The notes beneath the pieces are model-generated. The model was not told where the DNA came from, did not search any database, and was given only the letters and a program-made list of their open reading frames with translations. A stretch of 64,000 bases of DNA from Novosphingobium sp. (GTDB taxonomy: Bacteria > Pseudomonadota > Alphaproteobacteria > Sphingomonadales > Sphingomonadaceae), in contig JADJYM010000001.1 in the NCBI GenBank assembly GCA_016719755.1, forward strand, positions 91,001 to 155,000, given 5' to 3'. The position numbers and the translations under genes are program-made. Of the stretch, positions 8,792 through 15,859 are shown piece after piece; position 1 is the first letter of the stretch, and every line of letters starts with the position of its first letter.

Positions 8792-10147
8792 TCAGACCCC
8801 CGCGCCCAGCCGGGCGAGATGCAGGGCCCGGGCCGCGCTGGACCGCAGCAGGGCGCGGTGCTCCACTGCCAGCCGTTCGGGCGTCAGCGCGGCGCTATCG
8901 ATCGGAATGGCGAAATCGCGACCGACCTCGTTGCGCGGTGCAAAGACATGGCCCGCGCGCAGCAGCCCCCAGGCCTTGACCAGGTAGAGGCCGAAGCGAT
9001 CGGGCGCGAGATCGGGATAGAGCAGGTCCGGATCGCCAATGGGCAGCGGTTCGTGCCGCACCGTTGCCGCGCCGAAATGGCTCGCCAGCGCGTCGATCAC
9101 GGCCTGCCAGCTCGCCCAGCCGCGCGGGGCTTCGCCCGGCCACGGATCGGACAGGCCGTGGCCAGGCAGATCGATCCGGATGCCGCCATCGCCAACCAGT
9201 TCGCCCGCGCGGCCAGGGCCGTGGATCGCCAGCACATCGCCGTCGCCCTGCCAGTGGATCAGCCCGTCGAACCCACCTGCGCGGATGTGAACAAAGCCTG
9301 CCCCGTCATCCTCGGCCGCCGTGAAGCCGGGCGCGGGGTAGCGGGCGAGAAAATCGCGGGATTCGGCGTAGTGATCTTCGGGGGTGGGCTGTTCGCGCAG
9401 TTCCCAGCCGGTCGGCAGGGGATCGAACCGCTCGGCATGGGCGGTCATCGGATCGCCGGTGTAGGACGAGACCAGCGCCGGGGGCACCGCAGTGCCGGCT
9501 GGGGGAATATCATACTCGCCGGCAAAGGCGGCGCGGTAGCCAAACCGATAGGCATCGCCCGAATCGAGCAGGTCCATCACCATCGCGTGGATCTGATCCA
9601 GCCGGGCATGGGGGTTGGGCAGGCGGCGGGCCTGCTCCGGCTTGAACCACGGGAAATACCACGACTGTTCCAGAAAGCGGTTCCAGGCCCAGACCAGATG
9701 CTCGCCAAAGGGCTGGGGGCGGAACGGGAGCAGGTATTCCTCGCCCACATCGCCCGCTTCCTCGGGGCGGAAGCGCGGATAGCCGCCCACCGCCAGCGCC
9801 GTGAAGCGCCGCGGATGGCGGCGCAGCGCGTTCATCAGGAAGATCCCGCCGGAATGAAAGCCATAGGCGGCAATGCCGTTGAATCCCGCCGCATCGGCGA
9901 AGGCGATGATCGCATCGCCAAAGTCGTCGGTGCCCGGTTTGGCAAGCGGCAGGGGATCGGACTGTCCGAAGCCCGGAGAGTCTGGCGCGTAGCAGGTGAA
10001 CTGGCGGCCCCAGTCGCGCATCAGATCAAGATACTCCGCGGACGAACGCGGGCTTTGATGGATCAGCAGCACCGGCGGGCCGTTGCCACACTTGCGATAG
10101 TGGACGCGGCGACCTTCGACGGTGAGGAAATGACGGGTAATGCGCAT
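8792..10147 (-). CDS. Alpha/beta hydrolase with a degenerate second half
   Basis: The protein has 451 residues, well above the usual 270-300. Residues 1-290 form an alpha/beta hydrolase with the oxyanion-side HQSP loop, the DSPGFGQSD strand and a nucleophile elbow GFHSGG (Ser99). From about 303 a second, partial fold begins: a VLAIHG strand and then RIDLPGHGLSD, which mirrors the first copy, but no second nucleophile elbow is seen. It heads the minus-strand operon, in front of the leuC-like gene. Its start codon lies 18 bases from that of the divergent amidohydrolase. By position it could hydrolyse an amide or ester before the hydratase acts, as N-formylmaleamate deformylase does in nicotinate breakdown; this is a guess. 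Confidence 0.85.
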   Translation of the reverse strand: MRITRHFLTVEGRRVHYRKCGNGPPVLLIHQSPRSSAEYLDLMRDWGRQFTCYAPDSPGFGQSDPLPLAKPGTDDFGDAIIAFADAAGFNGIAAYGFHSGGIFLMNALRRHPRRFTALAVGGYPRFRPEEAGDVGEEYLLPFRPQPFGEHLVWAWNRFLEQSWYFPWFKPEQARRLPNPHARLDQIHAMVMDLLDSGDAYRFGYRAAFAGEYDIPPAGTAVPPALVSSYTGDPMTAHAERFDPLPTGWELREQPTPEDHYAESRDFLARYPAPGFTAAEDDGAGFVHIRAGGFDGLIHWQGDGDVLAIHGPGRAGELVGDGGIRIDLPGHGLSDPWPGEAPRGWASWQAVIDALASHFGAATVRHEPLPIGDPDLLYPDLAPDRFGLYLVKAWGLLRAGHVFAPRNEVGRDFAIPIDSAALTPERLAVEHRALLRSSAARALHLARLGAGV

Positions 10148-10165
10148 GATGCGGAAAGGACTGGC

Positions 10166-10846
10166 ATGACGGTGCTCGGCACGAAAATGGTCTCTGACGG
10201 AAAGACCGCCAGGCAGATATTCGAAGCGGTGATGGCCAACCCGGCGCGGCGCAAGTTCGGCTTCGGCAGCAAGCTGGCCATCGTCAACGTCGATTTCCAG
10301 CGCGCCTATACCGATATTGCGGCCTTCCCCACCGCCTATGAAACCGATCCCCGGCAGATCGAACACGTCAACACCATCAGCCGTCTGGCGCGCGAACGCG
10401 CCATGCCGGTGATCTGGACCCGGGTGGCCTACAAGGCGGACGGCGGCGATGCCGGGGTCTGGGGCACGCGCACCGACACGCCGGATTCACTTCAGAACAT
10501 CAAGTATGACAGCGAGCGCCACCAGTATGATCCCCGGGTGGAAATCGGCGCGGACGATCTGCAATATACCAAGCGGATGCCCAGCGCCTTCTTCGAAACG
10601 CAGCTGGCCAGCTATCTGGTCTGGCACAAGGTCGATACGGTGGTGGTGACCGGCGGCAGCACCAGCGGCTGCGTGCGGGCGACGGCGGTCGACGCGTTGA
10701 GCCACGGCTACCGCACCATCGTTCCGATCGAGTGCTGCGCCGACAAGCATGAATCCTATCACTTTTCCAACCTGACCGACCTTCAGCTGAAATATGCCGA
10801 TGTGGAGCCGGTCCAGGCGGTGATCGACTGGCTGGAGGCGCGCTGA
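10166..10846 (+). CDS. Isochorismatase-family amidohydrolase (N-carbamoylsarcosine / maleamate amidase type)
   Basis: The 226-residue protein has the cysteine-hydrolase triad of this superfamily: Asp43 in NVDFQRAY, Lys136 in TKRMPSAFF, and Cys169 in TSGCVRATA. Close relatives cleave carbamoyl or amide nitrogen from N-carbamoylsarcosine, maleamate or nicotinamide. The ATG at 10,166 was chosen because AAAGGA lies about 6 bases upstream; the frame is open much further upstream, but only antisense to the alpha/beta hydrolase gene. It overlaps the next gene as TGATG and so forms a three-gene operon with two PuuE-like hydrolases. Ring opening of a cyclic amide by those, then deamidation by this enzyme, is a reasonable inferred sequence. 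Confidence 0.88.
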   Translation: MTVLGTKMVSDGKTARQIFEAVMANPARRKFGFGSKLAIVNVDFQRAYTDIAAFPTAYETDPRQIEHVNTISRLARERAMPVIWTRVAYKADGGDAGVWGTRTDTPDSLQNIKYDSERHQYDPRVEIGADDLQYTKRMPSAFFETQLASYLVWHKVDTVVVTGGSTSGCVRATAVDALSHGYRTIVPIECCADKHESYHFSNLTDLQLKYADVEPVQAVIDWLEAR

Positions 10847-11724
10847 TGCGGGAAGGAGCGGGCGATCCCGGGCTCTACGATTTCCAGCCCTATCGCGGGC
10901 GGGGCAAGATTACCTGGCCGGGCGGCAAGACCGTGGCGGTGTGGGTTGCGCCCAATCTGGAGTATTACGAGATCGATCCGCCCGCGCATCCCCGGCGCAA
11001 GGCCTGGGCCAGGCCCCATCCCGATGTGGTCGGCTATGCCCACCGCGATCATTCCAACCGCGTGTCGCACTGGCGCATGGCCGAGGTGATGAGCAAGCAC
11101 GGCTTTCCGGGATCGGTCAGCCTGTCGGTCGCGCTGTGCCAGCACCACCCGGAAGTGGTTGCCGATGGCGCGGCGCGCGGCTGGGAATTCTTCAGTCACG
11201 GCATTTATAATACGCGCTATGCTTATGAAATGTCGGAAGAACAGGAACGCGAAATCATCGCGGATTCAATCCGCACCGTGCGCGAGGCGACCGGGCAGAC
11301 GATCCGTGGCTGGCTCGCCCCGGCACTGACCCATACGCCGCGCACGCTCGATCTGATCGCGGAAATGGGGCTGGATTACACTTGCGACCTGTATCACGAC
11401 GACCAGCCGCAGTGGGTGAAGGTGCGGCAGGGCAGCCTCGTTTCGATCCCCTACAGCCTTGAGGTCAACGATCACTACGGCTTCTTCGTCTACAACATGA
11501 GCCCGCGCGAATACGCCGATACGCTGATCCGGCAGTTCGAGCGGCTGGCGGCCGAGGGTGAGCAATCGGGAACGGTGATGTGCATCCCGCTGCACGCCTA
11601 CCTGATCGGTCAGCCGCACCGCATCGGTCCGTTCGAGGAGGCGCTGCGCCATATCGCCGCCGATGGCCGCGCGTGGATCGCGCGGGCCGGCGAAATCGTC
11701 GATGCCTGGAAAGGACAGCAGTGA
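10846..11724 (+). CDS. Polysaccharide-deacetylase-family (NodB/PuuE-like) hydrolase 1
   Basis: The 292-residue protein has a NodB-type barrel: a WPGGKTVAVWVAPNLE first strand, a FSHGIYN segment in the place of the SHGWRW motif of PuuE allantoinase, and a late HAYLIGQPHR loop. Such proteins often hydrolyse cyclic amides or N-acyl groups on small molecules, not polysaccharides. No signal peptide is seen, so it is cytosolic. It overlaps both neighbours as TGATG. It is clearly related to the next gene through the WPGGK.VAVW start and the WLAP/WLSI core, so the pair probably arose by tandem duplication and then diverged. Confidence 0.85.
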   Translation: MREGAGDPGLYDFQPYRGRGKITWPGGKTVAVWVAPNLEYYEIDPPAHPRRKAWARPHPDVVGYAHRDHSNRVSHWRMAEVMSKHGFPGSVSLSVALCQHHPEVVADGAARGWEFFSHGIYNTRYAYEMSEEQEREIIADSIRTVREATGQTIRGWLAPALTHTPRTLDLIAEMGLDYTCDLYHDDQPQWVKVRQGSLVSIPYSLEVNDHYGFFVYNMSPREYADTLIRQFERLAAEGEQSGTVMCIPLHAYLIGQPHRIGPFEEALRHIAADGRAWIARAGEIVDAWKGQQ

Positions 11725-12644
11725 TGGCGCTCGATCCGGCCTATCTTGAGTACCCGCGCCGCCGCCACGGCTACGATCACGATCTCTATCCCTGGTCGGC
11801 GCTGCACCAGCGCCCGCCGGTGGCCTGGCCGGGCGGCAAGGGCGTGGCGGTGTGGCTGTGCGTCAGCCTGGAATGGTTCCCGATTCTGCCGCAGGACGCA
11901 CCCTTTCGCGCGCCGGGGCACATGCAGACCGCCTATCCCGACTATCGCCACTACACCGCGCGCGAATACGGGACGCGGATCGGGATGTACCGCCTGCTCG
12001 ATGCCTGCGCGAAGGCCGGGGTGCGGATGAGCGTGGCGACCAACGGCGCGATTGCCGAGCGCTATCCGCAGCTGGTGCGCGAGATTGTGGAGGCCGGGCA
12101 CGAGATCATCGCCCATTCGACCGACATGAACGGCACCATTGCCAGCGGTCTGCCGATCGAGGAGGAGCGCGCGTTGATCGCCGCCTCGCTCGATGCGCTT
12201 CAGGCCGTCACCGGCACACGGCCCGCAGGCTGGCTGTCAATCGCCCGCTCGCAAAGCTGGAATACCGTGAACCTGCTTGAAGAAGCGGGGTTAAGCTATT
12301 GCTGTGACTGGGTGAATGACGAACTTCCCTGGCGCTTTGCCAATGGCCTGATCAACCTGCCGCTCAATCACGAGCTGTCCGACCGGCAGGTCATCACCGT
12401 CCAGCAACAGTCGGTCGACAGCTATGCCCGGCAGATCGAGGACGCCTGCGACTGGCTGGCAGGCGAGGCGCGCAGCCATGGCGGGCGGATGCTGCCGATC
12501 CACCTGACGCCCTATATCTCCGCGCTGCCCTATCGGATCGACGCGATTGACGCGCTGCTCGCCCGGCTGGCGGCGCGCCAGGACACGTGGTTTGCCACCG
12601 GGGGAGAGATCGCCGCGTGCTGGGCCGGGCAGGTCAGCGCCTGA
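11724..12644 (+). CDS. Polysaccharide-deacetylase-family (NodB/PuuE-like) hydrolase 2
   Basis: The 306-residue protein shares its fold and several motifs with the preceding gene: AWPGGKGVAVWLCVSLE near residue 35, an AHSTDMN segment where the other copy has SHGIYN, and the HLTPYISALPYR loop near the end. The ATG at 11,724 overlaps the stop of copy 1 (TGATG); an upstream open frame was rejected as overlapping that gene. The last 11 bases overlap the 3' end of the convergent gene. It is probably a cytosolic hydrolase of a small cyclic or N-acyl compound. Having two different copies suggests either a heteromer or two substrates; the sequence does not decide. Confidence 0.85.
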   Translation: MALDPAYLEYPRRRHGYDHDLYPWSALHQRPPVAWPGGKGVAVWLCVSLEWFPILPQDAPFRAPGHMQTAYPDYRHYTAREYGTRIGMYRLLDACAKAGVRMSVATNGAIAERYPQLVREIVEAGHEIIAHSTDMNGTIASGLPIEEERALIAASLDALQAVTGTRPAGWLSIARSQSWNTVNLLEEAGLSYCCDWVNDELPWRFANGLINLPLNHELSDRQVITVQQQSVDSYARQIEDACDWLAGEARSHGGRMLPIHLTPYISALPYRIDAIDALLARLAARQDTWFATGGEIAACWAGQVSA

Positions 12645-13347
12645 GCTCGACCAGTTCGTACCAGGTCAGCATGTAGCCGCCGACCCCGCCCTTGAGGAAG
12701 ATCGCGTCCTCGTCGTCGGTGACCCACAGCTCGTAGGGCGGGTGGGCGCCGTCCATCCCGCTGGTGCCGTCGTCCTCGAACTGGAACTTGCGCGCGGCGA
12801 AGGTTCCGGCGGCGACGGTAACCTCTTCCTTGCCTAGGTAGCGGGCGTCGATCCGGACCTGCGCGATCATCGGCGCGGTGGCGCCGCGATGGTCGGGCGA
12901 GGGGACATAGCAGTTGAGCTTGCGCTTTTCGTTCACTTCCCAGTGCTTGCTGCCCAGCATGTAGCCGTCCGCGACAATCGGGTGGGTGCCGAACCCGTCA
13001 AGCGGCAACTGCGCCGCGACCTGCTGGCTGAGCCGCCCGATCGAGGGGCCATAGCTTTCGCACTCGATCGTGTGCCCGTCAAAGCGCAGCCAGCCCGATC
13101 CCATGAAGGCATCGCCCACGGTCAGGCGCACGTGCAGGTCCATCGGCTGGCCGTGCTCGTCCAGTGAATAGATGATGTCGCGCATCACCGCCGGATCGGG
13201 CTCCTCGATCTCGCAATGCGCGCGCAGGGTTACCTTGCCGTCGGAATGGCGGGTGAACATGAAGGTTTCAAACCCCCGCACCTCGCCTTCCCGCCCGGGC
13301 TTGCGCGAGGTGTAAACTAACCGCCCTTCGATCAATCTGTGCTTCAT
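12634..13347 (-). CDS. Conserved hypothetical protein (237 aa), function unknown
   Basis: I do not recognise a named domain. The protein is soluble, lacks a signal peptide and reads as a beta-rich fold: MKHRLIEGRLVYTSR at the start, regular short hydrophobic strands, and a DDEDAIFLKGG segment near the end, loosely like lipid- or ligand-binding beta-barrels of the DUF3108 kind. Its 3' end overlaps the deacetylase gene by 11 bases, and an inverted repeat lies just upstream of its start. It diverges from the membrane protein gene at 13,447, with which it may share control. The frame and codon use fit a real gene. Confidence 0.7.
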   Translation of the reverse strand: MKHRLIEGRLVYTSRKPGREGEVRGFETFMFTRHSDGKVTLRAHCEIEEPDPAVMRDIIYSLDEHGQPMDLHVRLTVGDAFMGSGWLRFDGHTIECESYGPSIGRLSQQVAAQLPLDGFGTHPIVADGYMLGSKHWEVNEKRKLNCYVPSPDHRGATAPMIAQVRIDARYLGKEEVTVAAGTFAARKFQFEDDGTSGMDGAHPPYELWVTDDEDAIFLKGGVGGYMLTWYELVELRR

Positions 13348-13355
13348 GTGCCACT

Positions 13356-13381
13356 CCTGTCGGCATTGTTCATACGACAGG
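13356..13381. promoter_or_regulatory. Inverted repeat in a divergent promoter region
   Basis: CCTGTCG and CGACAGG form a perfect 7-bp inverted repeat around a 12-base spacer. It lies 9 bases upstream of the start of the minus-strand gene at 13,347 and 66 bases upstream of the start at 13,447. Its position fits an operator for both genes; no regulator gene is adjacent. Confidence 0.4.
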
Positions 13382-13446
13382 GCCCTGACTTGCCAAGCCG
13401 CTGGGGCGGCAAGCGTCTACTGTGCGGATAAGCGGGGAGACCACCG

Positions 13447-14130
13447 ATGCACTTTGCCGAACTCGATGTGCTGCGCTGGGTACACATCATATGCATGGTC
13501 TACTGGCTGGGCGGCGAATGGGGCGTGTTCCAGACCAGCTACAACATCGTCAACCTCAACCTCAGCCTCGAAGAGCGGCGCCGCCATCTGGAAACGGCCT
13601 ACCGGATCGACATCCTGGCGCGCACCGGCATTGTCCTGCTGCTCCCGCTGGGGCTGCACATGGGCAAGATCTATGGCTTCGTTCCCAGCCTGGAAGGCAA
13701 CGGCGTGGTCTGGATGTGGGCCTTCTTCATCGCCTGGCTCGCGCTGACCTGGACCGCGTTCCTGCGCCGCGAATCCGACCTTGGCATCAAGGTGACCAAG
13801 TTCGAGGAAATGGCGCGCTATCCGCTGATCGTGGCCATCGTCGTGGTGGCGATCATGGCCTTCCAGGGCAGCGGCCCGATCCAGACGCCCGAAGGCACCT
13901 GGTGGTATCCGACCAAGATGATCCTTTATGCCTGGGCGCTGGTGATCGGCCTGTTCCTGCGGCTGGTGATGCGCCGCTGGACCACCCGCTTCCGCAAGCT
14001 CGCCATGGGTCCGGACGCGGCGGAAGAAGCCGCGCTGCAGCGCGAGATCGTCCAGGCGCGGGTTGCCGCCTACATCTACTGGATCACCATTTCGGGGATC
14101 TGCTTCCTGGGCGCGACCAAGCCGTTCTGA
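13447..14130 (+). CDS. Integral membrane protein (227 aa), function unknown
   Basis: The protein has five or six predicted membrane segments by eye (about residues 8-25, 58-75, 90-108, 128-145, 160-178 and 205-222). The first carries WVHIICMVYWLGG with a His in the helix, and its layout recalls CopD-like or other putative haem- or copper-associated membrane proteins, but I would not name a family. The ATG at 13,447 follows a GGGGAGA site. A strong hairpin terminator ends the gene. It is divergent from the hypothetical protein gene at 12,634, and nothing nearby reveals its job. Confidence 0.75.
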   Translation: MHFAELDVLRWVHIICMVYWLGGEWGVFQTSYNIVNLNLSLEERRRHLETAYRIDILARTGIVLLLPLGLHMGKIYGFVPSLEGNGVVWMWAFFIAWLALTWTAFLRRESDLGIKVTKFEEMARYPLIVAIVVVAIMAFQGSGPIQTPEGTWWYPTKMILYAWALVIGLFLRLVMRRWTTRFRKLAMGPDAAEEAALQREIVQARVAAYIYWITISGICFLGATKPF

Positions 14131-14151
14131 TCGCGCCGCGAGCGGGCACAG

Positions 14152-14188
14152 AAAAGGGCGGGCCGGAGCAATCCGGTCCGCCCTTTTT
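14152..14188 (+). terminator. Intrinsic terminator after the 13,447 membrane protein gene
   Basis: A GC-rich stem (AGGGCGGGCCGGA paired with TCCGGTCCGCCCT, one G:U pair) closes a GCAA tetraloop and is followed by five T. An A run on the other side means it can also work on the minus strand for the convergent operon ending at 14,211. Confidence 0.9.
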
Positions 14189-14210
14189 CTGTTTGCCGTT
14201 CTCCGCCCCG

Positions 14211-14567
14211 TCAGTGGGTCAGTTCGTCAACCACCTCGTCGATGGTCGGCTCGGGATTGGCGGTCGCTTCGAGTTCGTGCTGGAGCGGCCGCATGATCCG
14301 GGCAAGGTATTCGCGGATGATGCGGTTGCGCTCCTTGCCGGTTTCCAGATCGGGGGCATAGCCCTCGATGTCGGCGCGGCTGATCGTGCCCTTGGCCTCC
14401 AGCAGCCGCTCCACCGTGTCGAGCCGTTCGCGCACCACCGATACCTCGGCGACCAGCGCCATCAGCATCGACAGCATCCGTTCCTCGTTGGTGTTGCCCA
14501 GGAAGTCCGGACGGCGGCCCTTGGGCTTCGCGCCCGAACGGCTGATCCAGTCGATTGCGTCGGTCAT
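14211..14567 (-). CDS. Small conserved hypothetical protein (118 aa)
   Basis: I do not recognise a family. The protein is hydrophilic and probably alpha-helical. Residues about 30-60 read as an amphipathic helix (EERMLSMLMALVAEVSVVRERLD) that could form a coiled coil, and the end is acidic (TIDEVVDELTH). The ATG at 14,567 overlaps the methyltransferase stop by 4 bases, so it is the last gene of the minus-strand operon with MFS transporter, FAD-linked oxidase and methyltransferase. It may be a small partner subunit of one of these enzymes; nothing in the sequence proves that. Confidence 0.7.
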   Translation of the reverse strand: MTDAIDWISRSGAKPKGRRPDFLGNTNEERMLSMLMALVAEVSVVRERLDTVERLLEAKGTISRADIEGYAPDLETGKERNRIIREYLARIMRPLQHELEATANPEPTIDEVVDELTH

Positions 14568-15775
14568 GCGGCGGCTCCTTCGGGTTTCCACGCGCCATAG
14601 GCGTTCCAGATCGCGGCGCGGCCATAGTCTTCCTGATCGCCCGAGGGGGCGGGCGGGAAGATCGTTTCGTCGACCACCGCCTTGACCCCCACGGTGAACT
14701 GGCTGTCGCGGGGCAGCCCGGCGCTGGCCATGACATCGGCCATGTCGAGCCCGTGCATCGCCGACCAGAACGGCTCGTTGTTGTTGTAGGCGTCCCAGTC
14801 GCGCATGAACTGTTCGAACAGCGGCATGGCATCGGTGTATTCGGGCTGCTCGATGTGGAGCATCAGCCCGCCCGGCTTCAGCACGCGGCTGGCTTCCTGG
14901 ATGATGCGGGGCAGGGAACTGGCCGAAAGCTCGTGCAGGAACATCGTGGTCTGTACCCAGTCAAAGCTGGCGTCGGCAAATTCGGACAGGTCCTCGGCAT
15001 CGGCCTGGCGGAAGATGATGTTCTTCACCCCCAGCGACTGGGCGCGGGCATGGCCATAGCGCAGCGCGGGCGCGGCAACGTCGATCGCCACCACTTCGGC
15101 ATCGGGATAGGCCTGGGCCAGCGGCACCGCGTTGTGGCCGATGGTGCAGCCGATATCGAGAATGCGCGTGGGCTTCCAGCCGGGCCGGGCCGATTTCGAC
15201 CAGGCGGCAACCGCCTGCCCGCCGCCATCGTTGAGCGCGCCCAGCGCGCCGCCGGTGGTGGCGAACAGGCCGCTGTCGTAATTGGCCCCGGCCGAAACAT
15301 CGCCTTCGCGTTCCTCGCCGTAATAGGACCCGGGCATGCAGTGGATGTCCACCGCGGTCTGATAGCGCGGCACCTGCACCGACGGATCGAGTTGCAGCGT
15401 GTTGGCCCCGGCGTTGAGCGCGCGGGCGCGGGCGTCCAGCTCGTCAAGCTGGCGCAGCACGGCGGCGCGGCCGTTCTGCTGGCGCATTTCCATCGAATTG
15501 CGCTTCATGGCCGACCAGAAGCGGTGCCAGGTATCCTGGTTCATTGCCGCGCGCACTTCGTGCCGGTCGGCCGGTTCGCGGCCATGCTCGGCCCGGAAGG
15601 CGGGCAGCACCCGCTTTTCATAGGCGAGCTTGTTGCCCGCCCCCAGATCGCCCGCCAGATAGCGGTTGAGGTTGGCCAGAAAGTTGAAGCGCGCCGCTTC
15701 GTCATGCTTGACCTCGGGGAAAAGGTCGTGGCGCGTGACCGCCGTGTAGGGCGGGGGTACGTCGTTCGCACTCAT
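14564..15775 (-). CDS. Class I SAM-dependent methyltransferase with a long N-terminal extension
   Basis: The 403-residue protein has the SAM-binding motif I ILDIGCTIGHNA at about residue 205, motif II VVAIDVAAPALR, and a post-motif region LKPGGLMLHIEQPE. About 190 residues with no assignable motif precede the core, rich in charged and aromatic residues, and may shape the substrate pocket. The ATG at 15,775 was chosen over an upstream frame because it follows a GGAAAGA site. The gene lies 84 bases after the FAD-linked oxidase and overlaps a small gene. It methylates an unknown acceptor; an aromatic O- or C-methylation is possible in this setting but is not shown by the sequence. Confidence 0.85.
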   Translation of the reverse strand: MSANDVPPPYTAVTRHDLFPEVKHDEAARFNFLANLNRYLAGDLGAGNKLAYEKRVLPAFRAEHGREPADRHEVRAAMNQDTWHRFWSAMKRNSMEMRQQNGRAAVLRQLDELDARARALNAGANTLQLDPSVQVPRYQTAVDIHCMPGSYYGEEREGDVSAGANYDSGLFATTGGALGALNDGGGQAVAAWSKSARPGWKPTRILDIGCTIGHNAVPLAQAYPDAEVVAIDVAAPALRYGHARAQSLGVKNIIFRQADAEDLSEFADASFDWVQTTMFLHELSASSLPRIIQEASRVLKPGGLMLHIEQPEYTDAMPLFEQFMRDWDAYNNNEPFWSAMHGLDMADVMASAGLPRDSQFTVGVKAVVDETIFPPAPSGDQEDYGRAAIWNAYGAWKPEGAAA

Positions 15776-15859
15776 GTCAGTCTTTCCTCTGCTGTGCGGC
15801 CGGACCTTGCGGGACCGGTCGCGCGGGCTTCTCCCCACAGCGGGTTCTTGCTTGTTGTA

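Noticed and set aside
7504-8979. Long open plus-strand frame across the leuC-like gene
   Set aside because: The opposite strand encodes an aconitase-family protein with all three cluster cysteines; this frame is low in hydrophobic core residues and rich in Arg and Gly.
8498-10165. N-terminal extension of the amidohydrolase by more than 550 codons
   Set aside because: The extension is antisense to the alpha/beta hydrolase; the amidohydrolase domain starts at 10,166 with its own ribosome-binding site.
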